64,000 nt of DNA from Pycnococcus provasolii (GCA_938743325.2 OW568870.1:434001-498000); one strand, 5' to 3'; shown: positions 19,636 through 30,399, numbered from the stretch's first letter. The notes: generated from the letters alone by a model not told the origin. Numbers and translations are program-made.

Positions 19636-19971
19636 TCTTCTAACAAGCTGCTGCTGCTCCCGATGAAGTTCGCCTACCAATAGTGCCCGGGAAGTTGAAG
19701 GGGGTTTCACAAATCACGAGGACACCCCATCCTCCCTCCCACCAGTGGGATAAAGGTAGAAATTACCCGGGGTGGTATAGGTAGAAGGGAATTCGACTAC
19801 CATAAACCAGGTACTTGATGCCACGTTTCACCATAATAGACCAAACCAGACCAGTGGAGTGGGAAGCATCCCAGCCCCAGGGGAGGAAGCCCTCCCCGAC
19901 TCGCAATACAATTTGTGTGACTTTTCCTCCCCACTGCACTGCACTGTGGTCTGTGGAGGAGGATAATTTCT
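19636..19971. promoter_or_regulatory. divergent gap between PEX3 and the exchanger gene
   Basis: This 336-bp gap must carry both promoters. It contains ACCCGGGGTGGTATAGG near 19766 and a purine-rich GAGGAGG run at about 19955-19963, upstream of the exchanger ATG. No recognised element stands out. Confidence 0.3.
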
Positions 19972-21798
19972 ATGGCGTCATCTACCCCAGGTGATGTACC
20001 ATACCGTGTCCCTGGTGGCTCGTTCGCATACGACTTATTCACATTCGATGAGCTCTCTGACGGTTATGTCGCTTTACACTTCATAGGAATGCTATACTGC
20101 TTCGTTGCACTCGCGTTAGTGTGCGACGACTACTTCGTGCCCGCGCTCGAGGATGCTGCCAAGGCACTGCGCATCTCGCACGATGTCGCTGGCGCGACGC
20201 TCATGGCGGCAGGAGGGTCCGCACCCGAACTCGCGACAGCCATCATCGGAACACTCGGACGAAGGCCAGGGGTCGCCGTAGGAACCATCGTTGGGTCTGC
20301 CGTCTTCAACGTTCTCGCAGTCATAGGCGCGTGCGCTGTGCTCACGCCGGGAACGCTGAAGCTCACCCCTTGGCCGATGGTCCGCGATGCCATCTTCTAT
20401 CTCATCTCGCTCGGTGCGCTCGTCGGCGCGTTCGTCGACAGGCGCGTCATGTGGTACGAGGCGCTCAGCATGTTCACCGTGTACGTCGCATACGTCGTCT
20501 TCATGAGCAGAAATCAGCAGGTGAAGACGTGTTTTGCGCGATGTCGATGGCGTGTCGACAGGTCAGCTCGCCGAGGTGATACGCCGCGACCTGTGCGCGT
20601 TCTGAATAAATCCGTTGGCACTGTCGCGACGGTCATCTGCGGGCCACTCCCCACGCTCACACCATCGGTTTCGCTCGCGGAGACAGGCCAGGCGGCCATA
20701 AATAACAACACCGGCAGTAGTGCCACTGAGATGGCACGCCTCGTTGGCGTTCCACCACCACCAGCAGGTTACCCTCATCCTCGCGATTCAAATGGAGTCG
20801 CCGAGCCCGCCAAACAACAACAAACGACAAGCGCTGCTGTGGCGGTGAAAGAAGACGAGGACGTGGAGGAGAATCGTCGTGCAGCAAAAGACCGTGGTGG
20901 GTGCTCGACATCGCTTCGCTCAGCAGCATCCCCCGCCACCGAGATTTCCGAAGACGGACGCAGTGGTGACGACCGCGACAGCGAGGCAATCGAGACATCC
21001 TCCAGTTCGTCTGATGACGACGCACCACCATTTCATCCTCTACGAAGTCTATGGCCTTCCGTCGACAACATCAACAACAATAACAATAACAGCAGCAATC
21101 TGAGTGCGGCGGATGGGGAGGTAACTGCGTCAACGCGACTTTGGCAAGTATGCGGATTAATCTGGCGCATTTTGACGTGGCCCGTGCAGATCATATACTG
21201 GGCGACGATACCACGTGCAGGTGATTTTGACGACAGTCCACCACAACAAGCTGCCGACGACGCAGGTGGCTGCGGAGGGCGTGTATGTCGCTGCTTGTAC
21301 CGCTACCGCTTCGTGGCTACTTTTGTCATCAGCGTGGCGTACATTGCGGTAATCACGTACCTGATGGTTTGGTTTGCCGCGACGTTTGGATACGTCATCG
21401 GAATTCCCGACGAAGTGATGGGCATCACATTCCTTGCCATTGGCACTTCGGCGCCAGATTTCATCACCAGCGTGATTGTCGCACGCAAGGGTCACGGAGA
21501 TATGGCGGTGAGCAGTTCCATCGGCTCGAACATATTCGACAGTTCTGTCGGCCTTCCGATCCCGTGGGCACTGTACTGCGCGATATACCGCCAAGCGAGC
21601 GTTAGTGTCGACGTCACGGGCATGGGCTGGAGCGTTTTTATTCTCATGTTGATGATTGTGCTGCTATTCGTCATCATCATCGCGAGCCGGTGGACGCTCA
21701 CGCACGCCGCGGGTGCTTGTTGTTTCGTGCTTTATGCTGTCTTCATTGCGCAGGCGCTCGTGATAACGACTGGTGTGTGGAAGCCGCCGTTCGAGTGA
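19972..21798 (+). CDS. K+-dependent Na+/Ca2+ exchanger (NCKX-type)
   Basis: The 608-residue protein has two hydrophobic halves joined by a long hydrophilic loop (about 185-410), the layout of SLC24 exchangers. The alpha-1 repeat is AAGGSAPELATAIIGT (79-94) followed by GTIVGSAVFNVLAVIG. The alpha-2 repeat is MGITFLAIGTSAPDF (484-498) followed by SIGSNIFDSSVGLPIPW. The acidic residue in GSAPE and the Asp in GTSAPD are the cation-binding positions, and the second Asp (SNIFDSSVG) is the one that marks K+-dependent members. The protein therefore most likely exports Ca2+ in exchange for Na+ with K+ co-transport. The cytosolic loop is Ser/Asp-rich with an Asn run, suggesting regulation. It could be at the plasma membrane or an internal one. 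Confidence 0.88.
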   Translation: MASSTPGDVPYRVPGGSFAYDLFTFDELSDGYVALHFIGMLYCFVALALVCDDYFVPALEDAAKALRISHDVAGATLMAAGGSAPELATAIIGTLGRRPGVAVGTIVGSAVFNVLAVIGACAVLTPGTLKLTPWPMVRDAIFYLISLGALVGAFVDRRVMWYEALSMFTVYVAYVVFMSRNQQVKTCFARCRWRVDRSARRGDTPRPVRVLNKSVGTVATVICGPLPTLTPSVSLAETGQAAINNNTGSSATEMARLVGVPPPPAGYPHPRDSNGVAEPAKQQQTTSAAVAVKEDEDVEENRRAAKDRGGCSTSLRSAASPATEISEDGRSGDDRDSEAIETSSSSSDDDAPPFHPLRSLWPSVDNINNNNNNSSNLSAADGEVTASTRLWQVCGLIWRILTWPVQIIYWATIPRAGDFDDSPPQQAADDAGGCGGRVCRCLYRYRFVATFVISVAYIAVITYLMVWFAATFGYVIGIPDEVMGITFLAIGTSAPDFITSVIVARKGHGDMAVSSSIGSNIFDSSVGLPIPWALYCAIYRQASVSVDVTGMGWSVFILMLMIVLLFVIIIASRWTLTHAAGACCFVLYAVFIAQALVITTGVWKPPFE

Positions 21799-22033
21799 GT
21801 GAGCGAGCGAGTAAGCGAGCGACTGCACAAACAACGATGAGGAGAACCGTATCCATAAGAATACAATAGTCAGGGAGAGAAATAGAAATGAAAAGAAAAA
21901 AGAAAAGTTTCATCTCCAGCACACACTCCTCCGTCACTCCTTTCGACGCATCATTTTGCACACATGGCATACACGCACACACACGCACACACGAGCTGAC
22001 AAGCTGAACTTGCCTTTTAGTGGCGCGATCTTT

Positions 22034-22909
22034 CTACATCGGCGGTGGTGGCTGTCCGTGCATGTTGTGTGAACCGTCTGGCATCATCGGAGGCATGCCG
22101 GGGTACGAGCCCGTCGTCGCGAAAGGCGGCATCATCATGCCTGGCGGACGAGCGCCGTGTGGGGGGTACAGCATATCCTGCCTTGGAAGTCCTCCAAGTG
22201 CTCCTGCCATGGCACCTGCCGACCCGTCAGCTACGCTGAGCGGCGGCGCGGAATTTGGTAGCCCTCCCTGCGTCATGCTCTGCAAGTACGCAAATTGCTG
22301 TGCTTGGTACTGCATGGGGTCCATCGGCGGCGCGGCACCTGGCATGCCCGGTGCAGCAGGCCGTGCCGGTGGTGGTGCATCCCCCTCAGCCCCCTCCCCC
22401 TCCTTCGCCTCGTCGCGTGGGACGATGTCTACGAGGAAGTCGAAGATGTCTGTCTTCGTCACCGCCGCGGCAATGTCGTTGCGCTGCAGCGTGCGCCGCT
22501 TGTTCTCCTCACTGTGAATCCACGAGCGCAGCGTGAGCTCGAGTATGAACATCTCGCACGCCTTTGCGAACAGCACGGGTGCTTCCGCGCTGATCATGCG
22601 CACGTCCTCGTCTGACTTCATGATTTTCTTTATCCGCGCGAGTGGCAGTTGGTGGTTCTTGAATTCGTTCGGGTCCGCGCCGACGTTCTCCACCTCAGCC
22701 ATTTGCTGGGTCCAGAACATTTGCAGCTGCTGTCGATGGTGGGACGCGAGCTGCGAAGGGTACGAGCCAGGGGGAGGTGCCATCCCTGCACCACCACCCA
22801 TACCAAGCCCAGGGCCACCCATGCCACCCCCCACCTGAGGAGGGCCACCATGCTGCTGCTGCCCCTGGGGTACACCATAGCCGAGCTGCTGCTGCTGCTG
22901 CTGCTCCAT
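22034..22909 (-). CDS. NFYC: NF-YC (HAP5) CCAAT-binding factor subunit
   Basis: The ATG at 22907-22909 gives 291 residues, with a Gln run at once after the start ([10 protein letters not shown]), as in many NF-YC proteins. The histone-fold domain lies at about 79-164 and reads [20 protein letters not shown], then [20 protein letters not shown], a near-consensus NF-YC core. NF-YC dimerises with NF-YB, and the pair then binds NF-YA to recognise CCAAT boxes; in plants it also pairs with CCT-domain proteins such as CONSTANS. The C-terminal part is Pro/Gly/Met-rich, probably an activation region. An upstream in-frame ATG at 23029 would add 40 residues unlike the family and is not preferred. Confidence 0.95.
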   Translation of the reverse strand: MEQQQQQQLGYGVPQGQQQHGGPPQVGGGMGGPGLGMGGGAGMAPPPGSYPSQLASHHRQQLQMFWTQQMAEVENVGADPNEFKNHQLPLARIKKIMKSDEDVRMISAEAPVLFAKACEMFILELTLRSWIHSEENKRRTLQRNDIAAAVTKTDIFDFLVDIVPRDEAKEGEGAEGDAPPPARPAAPGMPGAAPPMDPMQYQAQQFAYLQSMTQGGLPNSAPPLSVADGSAGAMAGALGGLPRQDMLYPPHGARPPGMMMPPFATTGSYPGMPPMMPDGSHNMHGQPPPPM

Positions 22910-23931
22910 GGCTGCAGAAATGCTCCCCGTCCGACTCGGTTGGGACTGCTTTACTCGTAGTTTCTCCCCCCAGGAATCCAAACAGCTTTTACTTGACGAG
23001 AACAGAAATGAGGGGCCGGAGAACAACACAAGAAAAACAAGGAGGCGCCAGAGGAAATAGGACCTACGAGGGATCCCCAGAAAGTATAGTTCTAGGAAGG
23101 ATCAAAGGGTTACAAGTCAGAAAGGGTTAGGGTTAGTCGGAAATAGGGATAGGTTAGGGTTTTCGCGTAACCCTAGACCTAACCCTAGCCCTAATCTTCC
23201 CCGGACCCTGGCCCGGGGCTGGGGTCTCTTGCTCCCTGAGTGAGGTCTCTTCTTTCAGGATCGTCAGGACTAACCACAGTGGTAGTACTTCCCTACGATA
23301 GTACCGGGTAGTACTTCCCGGTAAGACGTGTGTTCCCGCTCAATAGTTCTCTACCTAAAAGTACATACGACAGGAGGAAAGCTTAGCCGCTTATTAGGAG
23401 GATTCGGAACCACGTACAAAATAAAGGTTTGTGAAGGTGGTTTCTGATTGATTAACTGTCCTAAGTACCGTAAAGCCTGATTAGCAAGGAGAACTGGAGG
23501 CAGGGAGGGTGAGCCACTGCACATCAAAAAATGCCATGCCATCCATGCTCAAGGCCAGGCCATGCACACATTGGTCTGTCTGTCTCGCAAGTGCTGCCAA
23601 GAGGATTCCCCACTGGAGGAGACGAGCCTCGAATCAGCGGCCTTTTGGAGAACTGGCAACTGGGCAGGCCATTATTGTCTCCCAGACGGGCAGAGGATTT
23701 AGAGGATGAGCACCCATCATCAGTCGGGCCAAACAACCTTCGCCTAGTGCAAAATTAGCCCAGTGTGGACTCGGCCGGCCCATCCCTGCCGTTCCGTTCC
23801 GTCCGGTGGGTGGACTGTCCATCCCTATCGTAGTTCTATTTTTCGCACCACTAAGCTTCATATCACCCCAACCTTAAGCTTAAGTCCCAACCTTAAGCTT
23901 AAGTCGTTCTAAGTACTCATAGGGTAGTGTG
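22910..23931. other. 1-kb divergent gap with telomere-like inverted tracts
   Basis: No gene is supported. Positions 23123-23160 carry GGGTTAGGGTTAG words, and 23168-23197 carry the reverse-strand form (ACCCTAGACCTAACCCTAG), so the two orientations face each other. At 23867-23904 a 19-base unit containing CTTAAGCTTAAG is repeated twice in tandem, 28 bp before the next start codon. Confidence 0.5.
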
Positions 23932-24723
23932 ATGAGAAAGTTTGACAACAACTCCGCGCTCGCCGGCGCCGAGAGGTTCAAAGTTACCGCGCAGCCGAGG
24001 TGGGTGCTCAGGCGCAAGTGCTACAGCACAGTCGACAGCACCGTGGTAGGAAGCGTGCTCGACCCCGTCGTGACGACCAAGCACCGCGCACCGGAAAGTC
24101 CGGCGTGGAAGGCACCATGGCAAACGGCGAGCGGATTCGCGCCGAGCACACCGCAAGCACAGATTTCCAACTTTCTTACAACTGCCAAGAAGTACGACGC
24201 GCTCGTCAGCACGCTGCCACGGCCAGGGGGCATGATGCCAGCAGAGGCGCGCATCTACAGCAAGCCGGCTCCGCCGCAGCCGGTGAACATGAAGCACATC
24301 GGACGAGGGTTCCGCTATGACGCGCCGCCCGCCGCGTCGACGCCGCCGCTGCCGCTAGCGTCGCCGAAAAGGGCTCCCCCCGACCTGCCCGTGGTCGTGC
24401 AGCGGCCGCCGCCGCTTTACAAAAGCCCGCGCAAGGAGCCAGCGAGCAGCGCGCTGCGCGCCCCATCGCCGACAGTGATGGACTCGCCGTCGAAGAACGT
24501 CTCCTTTGCGGAAACCCCGAGGGGTCTGAAAGGTGCAAGAGCGACCGCGCTGTCTCCTGTCAACCCGTCCATGGGCATGCGAGAGGAGCTCGGAAGACCC
24601 AGCGCCGTCGCCGCACTGCCAGGCGTGGGTGCAGCAGTCATGCAAAGCCGCGCCGACGCTTGGGGTGGTGGTTCCACCTGGTCTCGCGGTAGTACCGGTT
24701 TCGGACAAACAGGTCTTTTCTAA
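23932..24723 (+). CDS. proline-rich protein of unknown function
   Basis: This 263-residue protein (start MRKFDNNSALAGAERF) has no domain I recognise. The first half is moderately conserved-looking, for example SGFAPSTPQAQISNFLTTAK, YDALVSTLPRP and MKHIGRGFRYDAPP. Short aromatic/proline repeats of this style are found in ciliary microtubule-associated proteins, but that is only a resemblance. The second half is rich in Pro, Ala, Ser and Arg with S-P sites (PKRAPP, YKSPRKEP, MDSPSKNVSF), suggesting phosphorylation. The GC-rich codon use and position in a tidy gap support a real gene. It converges on the large kinase gene with 131 bp between stops. Confidence 0.6.
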   Translation: MRKFDNNSALAGAERFKVTAQPRWVLRRKCYSTVDSTVVGSVLDPVVTTKHRAPESPAWKAPWQTASGFAPSTPQAQISNFLTTAKKYDALVSTLPRPGGMMPAEARIYSKPAPPQPVNMKHIGRGFRYDAPPAASTPPLPLASPKRAPPDLPVVVQRPPPLYKSPRKEPASSALRAPSPTVMDSPSKNVSFAETPRGLKGARATALSPVNPSMGMREELGRPSAVAALPGVGAAVMQSRADAWGGGSTWSRGSTGFGQTGLF

Positions 24724-24854
24724 GACGATATTGTTTTTTAATAGGAAGGAGTTTCGATTCGCCTGCTTACCTTATTTGGTTTTTATGTTGTTGTTGTTTG
24801 TTTTTTCGAATCTCTCAAAGTCGTCTTACAAGGGAGTGTCAAAATATATGTGTT

Positions 24855-27800
24855 CTACGCAACAATATGCGAAAGCGCCGCAAGACTCGCCTCCGCGAGG
24901 TCCGCTTGGCGAGCTTGCTTGCTTAGCGCCGTCAACATGTTGATGAGCTCACGCAGGTTGCCGCCGCTAACGCCGCCTCCAGCGCGGGTGCTATTGTCCG
25001 TACGCGCGCTGGAAGCCAGAGCGCGCACTAAGCCTGCCACAGCCACGTGATGTGCAGCCGCGTTGCCGTCGGGGCCAACCTCCAGCGCCAGGCTGAGCAC
25101 CTCCGTCACGCGCGCGCGAGCTTCCGCATCATGCGCAACGCCGTCGAAGAGTGCCACCGCCGCCGCCGTGCTGTCTGAATCGTTGCCGGCGGGCGTACAG
25201 ACAATCTCCAGCGCGGCACTTGCCTCGGAGGCGCACGCCGCGTCAGGATGCCCGCAAAGGCTCACGAGTGCATCTACGCCGCCATGCTCGAGCAGCGTTC
25301 GCTTCATCGGAAGGGCCGACGCTCCCTCCTCTACCGCAATCGCCTCGCGGCGAAGCAGGCACACCACGCAACCAACAGCCGGCTCTAGGAATGGCTCGAC
25401 GGCGTTGTCAAAGGCGTAGCAGAGCACGCGCGACACGCGGGTGCATGCAGCGCCGGATACCAGCATATCGTCCGTGCACGTTGCATTCTCCGGACGAAGG
25501 CAAGCACGGCAGAGCTTCACGTTGTGCACGTTGTTGTTCTGGTGGTCCAGCTCGAGGAAGGAGAGAAGAAGAGGAACGAGACCGTGGCCCGCCGCCTCCG
25601 ACGCAAAGGCGGCGTCGGCGTCCACAGCCGCGCCATACAATTTCAGCGCGTACAGAGGGACAGGCTCCTCGCAACCCGACAGCAGGTGATACAGCATTGG
25701 CACGAAACGCTCGCTGAGCAGCGCGTTGACCATGCCGGTTCCAGCCCCCGCAGCTCCTGGAGTCGCTTGGCCAGATGTGTCCTCCGAATCCAACGCCGCC
25801 GCGGCAGCCGCGGCGTCGGCGCGACTTCCACCACTGCGAGGGGTCGTCGCGCGACGGCGGTAAATGCGCGGCTCGGTGAGACACGTCAGCAGACAGTCAC
25901 ACGTGCACTTCAGGCAAGTGAAGGAGGCATCCGCATCCGCACCACAACCCGTCGACGTCGCATCGCAGAGCACCGGCAGCACGTGACGCAGTGTACCCTC
26001 CCAATTATCGAGAAGGCTGGCGCGGCTCTGAAAGATGCTCTCCGTCAGATGGAGGAGACTCTCCCTCAGGCTAGCCTGGCTTGCAAAGGATGCCCGTGGC
26101 ACCGCGGTGGATGCCGAGCCATCCGCTCCGCTCACGCCGCACGTGATGCCGAGTGCACGCCCAAGGCTGGCGAAGAAGGCGTCGCTGAGAATTGCCTGGC
26201 GGTGGAACGAGAGCTCCATGAGCGCCGCGGCACTGCCAATGAACGCGCAGTGCGACGCGAGGCTGCTTGCCGCGCCGTTATGGGCGGACGACGATGGCGA
26301 TGCGACCAGTGTGGCCGCATCGTTAGCCGCATCGGAGACGGCACGTTGCACGGAGGATCCCATTGCGCGGCGGAACTGTAGACATGCTTCGACGAGGTAG
26401 TCGTCACCCGAGGAGCACGCATCGCGATGCGCTTTCTCTACCGCGGCAGCGGCTCTCGTGCGACCAAGGCCATTCGTCCACCACTGTCGTGACCAAAGCA
26501 TCAGCGAAAGCATAGCATAGCACGCCTTGCCTCGAGAGACGGGCGCCGAGCCTTCGTGCAGGGCGCGAATCAGGCCGTTGCAAACAGCATCCACGTCATG
26601 CTTGAGCATAGTGCTCGCTAGCCGGGAGCTAATACCGCCGCTCACAGACACGCCCTCGCGAGATGACGGCTCCGAGCCATCGGGCGAGCGAGGGCCGTGA
26701 GTAATGTCCACCGTGAGTGCCATCACGATCAAGTTCAGCGCAGCCTGCTGGCCCTTCGACCCACCGGCATTGGCACCGCCGCCAATGAATGCCGCGAGGC
26801 GGCTCGGCGTCACGCGCTCGATGACGAGCGCCAAAGCCGCGTGCATGCTCAACGCTCCCGGGGGCGGCAGCACGTCGTCGAACGCCTCCGCCACCCCTGA
26901 TCCAGCAACGCTCGCATCTCCAGCCGAGCTCGCATCTGTGGGTGGGGTGGCACGAACGGGCGCACACTTGCAAAGCCGGTACGCCGCGGATGCGGCCGTT
27001 CCACGGAGATGCTCGCTCTTCGAGCTCACCCACCAGTGGCACAGGCTCGCCAGGCAATCCGACGTGCACAGCTTCCAGCTCCACAAGCCACCCACACACG
27101 CGACATTCTCCACCGTCTTTGCCGCGTAATGAGCTCCAATCTCATCCTCGCCAGCGCGCAGCATCTTTGTCACGTGAACGATGGCAGCCGCGGGCACTTG
27201 TGCCGCGGGTGCCTCCGCCGCGGGCGTTTCGCCATCCTCCTGTCCGCTAGCCCCGCCCGCCGCACCGGCGTGCGCAAGAGTGCGCTCGCGATGCTGGGTT
27301 GCAAGGTAGAATAGCAGCTCGCCGAGTGCTGCCATAGACCGCCGGCGCACCTTCTCGCTGCGATCTCTGATCGCATCGCATAGCGCGGAGACGATCCCGC
27401 TCGTTCCGAGCTCATCTGCAATGTATGTCGCATGACGCACGAGGACGCCGAGCACTTGCGCAAGACGCGCGCGGAGGGCAGGCACGCGCGAAGCCTTGAG
27501 AGCCTTGCTGAAGAGTGCGCTGAGGCTCGAATTGATCGTGACGTTGGCCATCGCCGTGTCACAGCACAACGTCTCGAAGTACATCAGCGTGTTGATCTTC
27601 TCATTTGCGCCGGTCGTGCCGCCCACCGAACGATACACCTGTGTTAAAAATGCCTCGAGCTCCCCCTGGCTGCTGCTCAGTGCCTCCTCGAGCGTCTTGG
27701 GCGGGAAGGGAAGCAACCGTGCATCAAAACGGGGTTCAGGCACCTTCTCAATTCGCCGATTCAAGACAATGGGCTTCACAGAGGAGTCGAGCGCGTGCGG

Positions 27801-29885
27801 GAATTTGCTTAGCCACGGCAGCGCACCTCCAGATCCGGGCGGCTCTATTGCCTCAGTCAGGGTCGCTGCGTCGCCGGACAAGTTGCCGGCAGCAGCTCGC
27901 GAAGCCTCCGACGTTGCGCGGGCCGCAGCCGCCGCGGCCGCGCGTGTCGCACCTGCACCGCTTGGTGCGCGTGCAATCATCGGCTGTCTGGCTCCAGCCG
28001 CATCCGTCTTTGTGGACGTGTTTGTCGCCCCAGGTGGCGTGCTGCTTTGCTGTGCGACTGGGGTCATGCCTCGAGCGGGAACGGTCATTGCATCGCGCGG
28101 TGTCACCGGATCCATGCCAGCAGGGGCAGCCGTGCCGTCCATATCTGGTGCAAACGCATTCTTCGCGGCGCCAGCCATCGTGGGCGTTGGTGTTTCTGCA
28201 TCTGTCGCGTCGCCTTGTGGTGGTGTTGGCGGCACCACCGACAGGGTCGTTGGCGACGATTTCTGTGCTCGCGACGATGAGGCAGCTGCCGACGACGATG
28301 CTGCGGCTGTTGTGGCTGCAACTGTCGTCGCATCTGAAGATGACGAAGATGCCGTGGCGGCATCCTCGTCTCCGCCATCTGCATCTGCATCGACCTCCGG
28401 CTCGGGACGATCTGCGAAGTCGAACTCTGCGTCAGGATCGAGCGTTGCGACTTCCGCGCGTGAGGCGGCAGCTGCCGCGGCGGCTGCATTTCTTGCCAGC
28501 GCCTCCTCGGCAGGACCCAGAGCTCGAAATCCTTCCAGATTGACGACCCCCTCTTCCTGCGTCGGCGCGTGTTGTGTTGGTGGCGTGGTAGTGGTGGTGG
28601 TGGCTGCCGTCGCAGCTTCGGAGGAGGTGGTGGTGTCATTGCGATCGTTCTCGTCGCGACCAAAGCTGCTCGAGGGGGGCGCGGCCGCTGCCACACTGTA
28701 CGGACTCGCGCCCATTTGCCGCGCATCGCCGCCGCCGTAGCCTTCGTCTGCCGTGCCAGCACGGTCGCTTTCGCCGTGGGCGTCGCGACCACCCTCACGC
28801 TTCAAGTTCATGTGCGCCGTGCGAGAGACGCGCAGCGGGTCGACACGAGGGTTCTTCACCTTCGGCTTTTCGCGAGAAGCCACCGCGGGTGGCGGCGTAT
28901 TTTCCGTTGCGGCGCGAAGAATCGTGGTCGCCTCCTCCACAGCCGCGGGTGCGGGAGCCGCCGGAGACGCCGCGGCGCCAGGGAGTCCAGTCGTTCCCGT
29001 CGGCGATGCCGCCGCCGATGTCGCCGCCTCGCGCTCCGCGAGCTTGCGCAGGTACTCCTCGCGTCCCGGCTCGCGCGGTATTGTCACCGGTCGTAGGCGC
29101 GCCCCATCTCTCCAGAAAGGGTGCGTGCACAGTCCTTCCCACGAAAGGCGTCGCGAGGGATCCTTAACGAGCAGGCTCAGCACGAGGTCGTTGAGTTCAG
29201 CACTGACGTTTGCACCTCGCAGCGGCGTCGGCTCGTCATTCGCTACAGCGTTGATGAGCTTTGTCAAGCTGGGTGCCACAAACGGCGGGTGCCCAGCCGC
29301 GCACTCGTACAGAACGCATCCAAGTGCCCACAGGTCCGATGCTGTGCTATGCACACCCTCCTCGTCGAAAAGTTCTGGCGCCATGTAGCACGGCGTCCCA
29401 CGTTTCGACTGTGGAAGCTGCTGCGTTGGTGTCTGCGTCGCGTCCGCAAATCTTCGTCCCAGCCCAAAGTCGCTGAGCTTCAGCCTTCCGTTCTCGTCGA
29501 GCAAGACGTTCGACGGCTTCAGGTCGCAGTACAGCAAGCCTTTGCTGTGCAGGTGCTGCAGCGCAGCGCAGAGGCTCCTTCCAAAGTCGTGAACGGACGA
29601 TTCTGGCAAGCGCATGTCCTGTCGCAGCACCGTGAGCAGGTCACCGCCCACCATGTACTCGAGTATGAGCCAGAGGTGGTTTGTCGTCTCGTACCACGCG
29701 TAGAACTTGAGCACGTTGTCGTGGTCAAGCACGTGGAGCAGCCTGACTTCCTGCAGCACTCTCATTTTCTGCGACTTGTCGACGCTTTTGATGGCGTAGT
29801 ACTTGATGGTTCCCTTGCGTCGTCCTTTGTACACGACACTATGTTTTCCGCGTCCGATTTCGTCGTAGATGTGGTACTGGTTCAT
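24855..29885 (-). CDS. RUK: RUNKEL/ULK4-type protein kinase with ARM-like C-terminus
   Basis: From the ATG at 29883-29885 the product has 1,676 residues. The kinase domain fills about 4-252: GRGKHSVVYKG (11-21), AIKSV with Lys33, the unusual YCDLKPSN catalytic loop (119-126) in place of HRD, and SDFG (138-141). The start MNQYHIYDEIGRGK and the Y-C-D loop are typical of plant RUNKEL, the orthologue of animal ULK4. A Ser/Ala/Thr-rich linker (about 290-700) precedes a long helical region read as ARM/HEAT repeats. In plants RUNKEL acts in phragmoplast microtubule organisation and cytokinesis; animal ULK4 is tied to cilia. DFG is intact here, so the kinase may be active, unlike some ULK4 proteins. 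The coding frame is uninterrupted over 5 kb. Confidence 0.9.
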   Translation of the reverse strand: MNQYHIYDEIGRGKHSVVYKGRRKGTIKYYAIKSVDKSQKMRVLQEVRLLHVLDHDNVLKFYAWYETTNHLWLILEYMVGGDLLTVLRQDMRLPESSVHDFGRSLCAALQHLHSKGLLYCDLKPSNVLLDENGRLKLSDFGLGRRFADATQTPTQQLPQSKRGTPCYMAPELFDEEGVHSTASDLWALGCVLYECAAGHPPFVAPSLTKLINAVANDEPTPLRGANVSAELNDLVLSLLVKDPSRRLSWEGLCTHPFWRDGARLRPVTIPREPGREEYLRKLAEREAATSAAASPTGTTGLPGAAASPAAPAPAAVEEATTILRAATENTPPPAVASREKPKVKNPRVDPLRVSRTAHMNLKREGGRDAHGESDRAGTADEGYGGGDARQMGASPYSVAAAAPPSSSFGRDENDRNDTTTSSEAATAATTTTTTPPTQHAPTQEEGVVNLEGFRALGPAEEALARNAAAAAAAASRAEVATLDPDAEFDFADRPEPEVDADADGGDEDAATASSSSSDATTVAATTAAASSSAAASSSRAQKSSPTTLSVVPPTPPQGDATDAETPTPTMAGAAKNAFAPDMDGTAAPAGMDPVTPRDAMTVPARGMTPVAQQSSTPPGATNTSTKTDAAGARQPMIARAPSGAGATRAAAAAAARATSEASRAAAGNLSGDAATLTEAIEPPGSGGALPWLSKFPHALDSSVKPIVLNRRIEKVPEPRFDARLLPFPPKTLEEALSSSQGELEAFLTQVYRSVGGTTGANEKINTLMYFETLCCDTAMANVTINSSLSALFSKALKASRVPALRARLAQVLGVLVRHATYIADELGTSGIVSALCDAIRDRSEKVRRRSMAALGELLFYLATQHRERTLAHAGAAGGASGQEDGETPAAEAPAAQVPAAAIVHVTKMLRAGEDEIGAHYAAKTVENVACVGGLWSWKLCTSDCLASLCHWWVSSKSEHLRGTAASAAYRLCKCAPVRATPPTDASSAGDASVAGSGVAEAFDDVLPPPGALSMHAALALVIERVTPSRLAAFIGGGANAGGSKGQQAALNLIVMALTVDITHGPRSPDGSEPSSREGVSVSGGISSRLASTMLKHDVDAVCNGLIRALHEGSAPVSRGKACYAMLSLMLWSRQWWTNGLGRTRAAAAVEKAHRDACSSGDDYLVEACLQFRRAMGSSVQRAVSDAANDAATLVASPSSSAHNGAASSLASHCAFIGSAAALMELSFHRQAILSDAFFASLGRALGITCGVSGADGSASTAVPRASFASQASLRESLLHLTESIFQSRASLLDNWEGTLRHVLPVLCDATSTGCGADADASFTCLKCTCDCLLTCLTEPRIYRRRATTPRSGGSRADAAAAAAALDSEDTSGQATPGAAGAGTGMVNALLSERFVPMLYHLLSGCEEPVPLYALKLYGAAVDADAAFASEAAGHGLVPLLLSFLELDHQNNNVHNVKLCRACLRPENATCTDDMLVSGAACTRVSRVLCYAFDNAVEPFLEPAVGCVVCLLRREAIAVEEGASALPMKRTLLEHGGVDALVSLCGHPDAACASEASAALEIVCTPAGNDSDSTAAAVALFDGVAHDAEARARVTEVLSLALEVGPDGNAAAHHVAVAGLVRALASSARTDNSTRAGGGVSGGNLRELINMLTALSKQARQADLAEASLAALSHIVA

Positions 29886-30399
29886 GATTGCTGAGAGGCT
29901 CAAGAACTACCCCAGTACTGAGATGTAAAAAACCAGCAACAAGAGTTAATTAAGCCTATAAGCACCAGCAGACCAGCACACCAAACCAACCATGGACGAT
30001 GAAAATAAAATAAAATACCAAAGAAAAAGTAAAACTTTTTATGTTTTTGCGTTTGCGTTTGCGTTTGCGTTTGCGCGCGCAATGCAATGAACACCCCCGG
30101 GGAAAAGCAGGCGGGCCAGGCACTAGGGCAAGGCGGGCTTGGGCGGGATTAGCAGCCGCGGCGGGAAAACCCAAAACCCCGCGGCCAGGTGCCAGGCTTC
30201 GGCGGATTCGCCAGATAGGGGTTTGGGAGTTAGGGTTTTGGGTTTTGGGTTAGGGTTTTGGGTTAGAGATTAGGGTTATGATGAAGGATCGATTGATTGG
30301 GGGTTTGTTGTGGTGAAACCCCCACTGGAGATTTGTTTTGTGGAATTTGGTTTTGGGGAAAACCGTCTTGAGTTTCAGGACGTGGTGTATTTATAGTGG
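29886..30399. other. gene-free gap with GTTTGC and telomere-like repeats
   Basis: Positions about 30042-30075 carry tandem GTTTGC units, and 30214-30279 a degenerate TTAGGG/TTTTGGG tract. No gene is seen. The left part must include the promoter of the minus-strand kinase. Confidence 0.5.

Noticed and set aside
25151-28798. Several long frames on the plus strand and in the other minus-strand frames of the kinase gene
   Set aside because: The minus-strand kinase frame is unbroken and has clear catalytic motifs; the others are shadows in GC-rich DNA.
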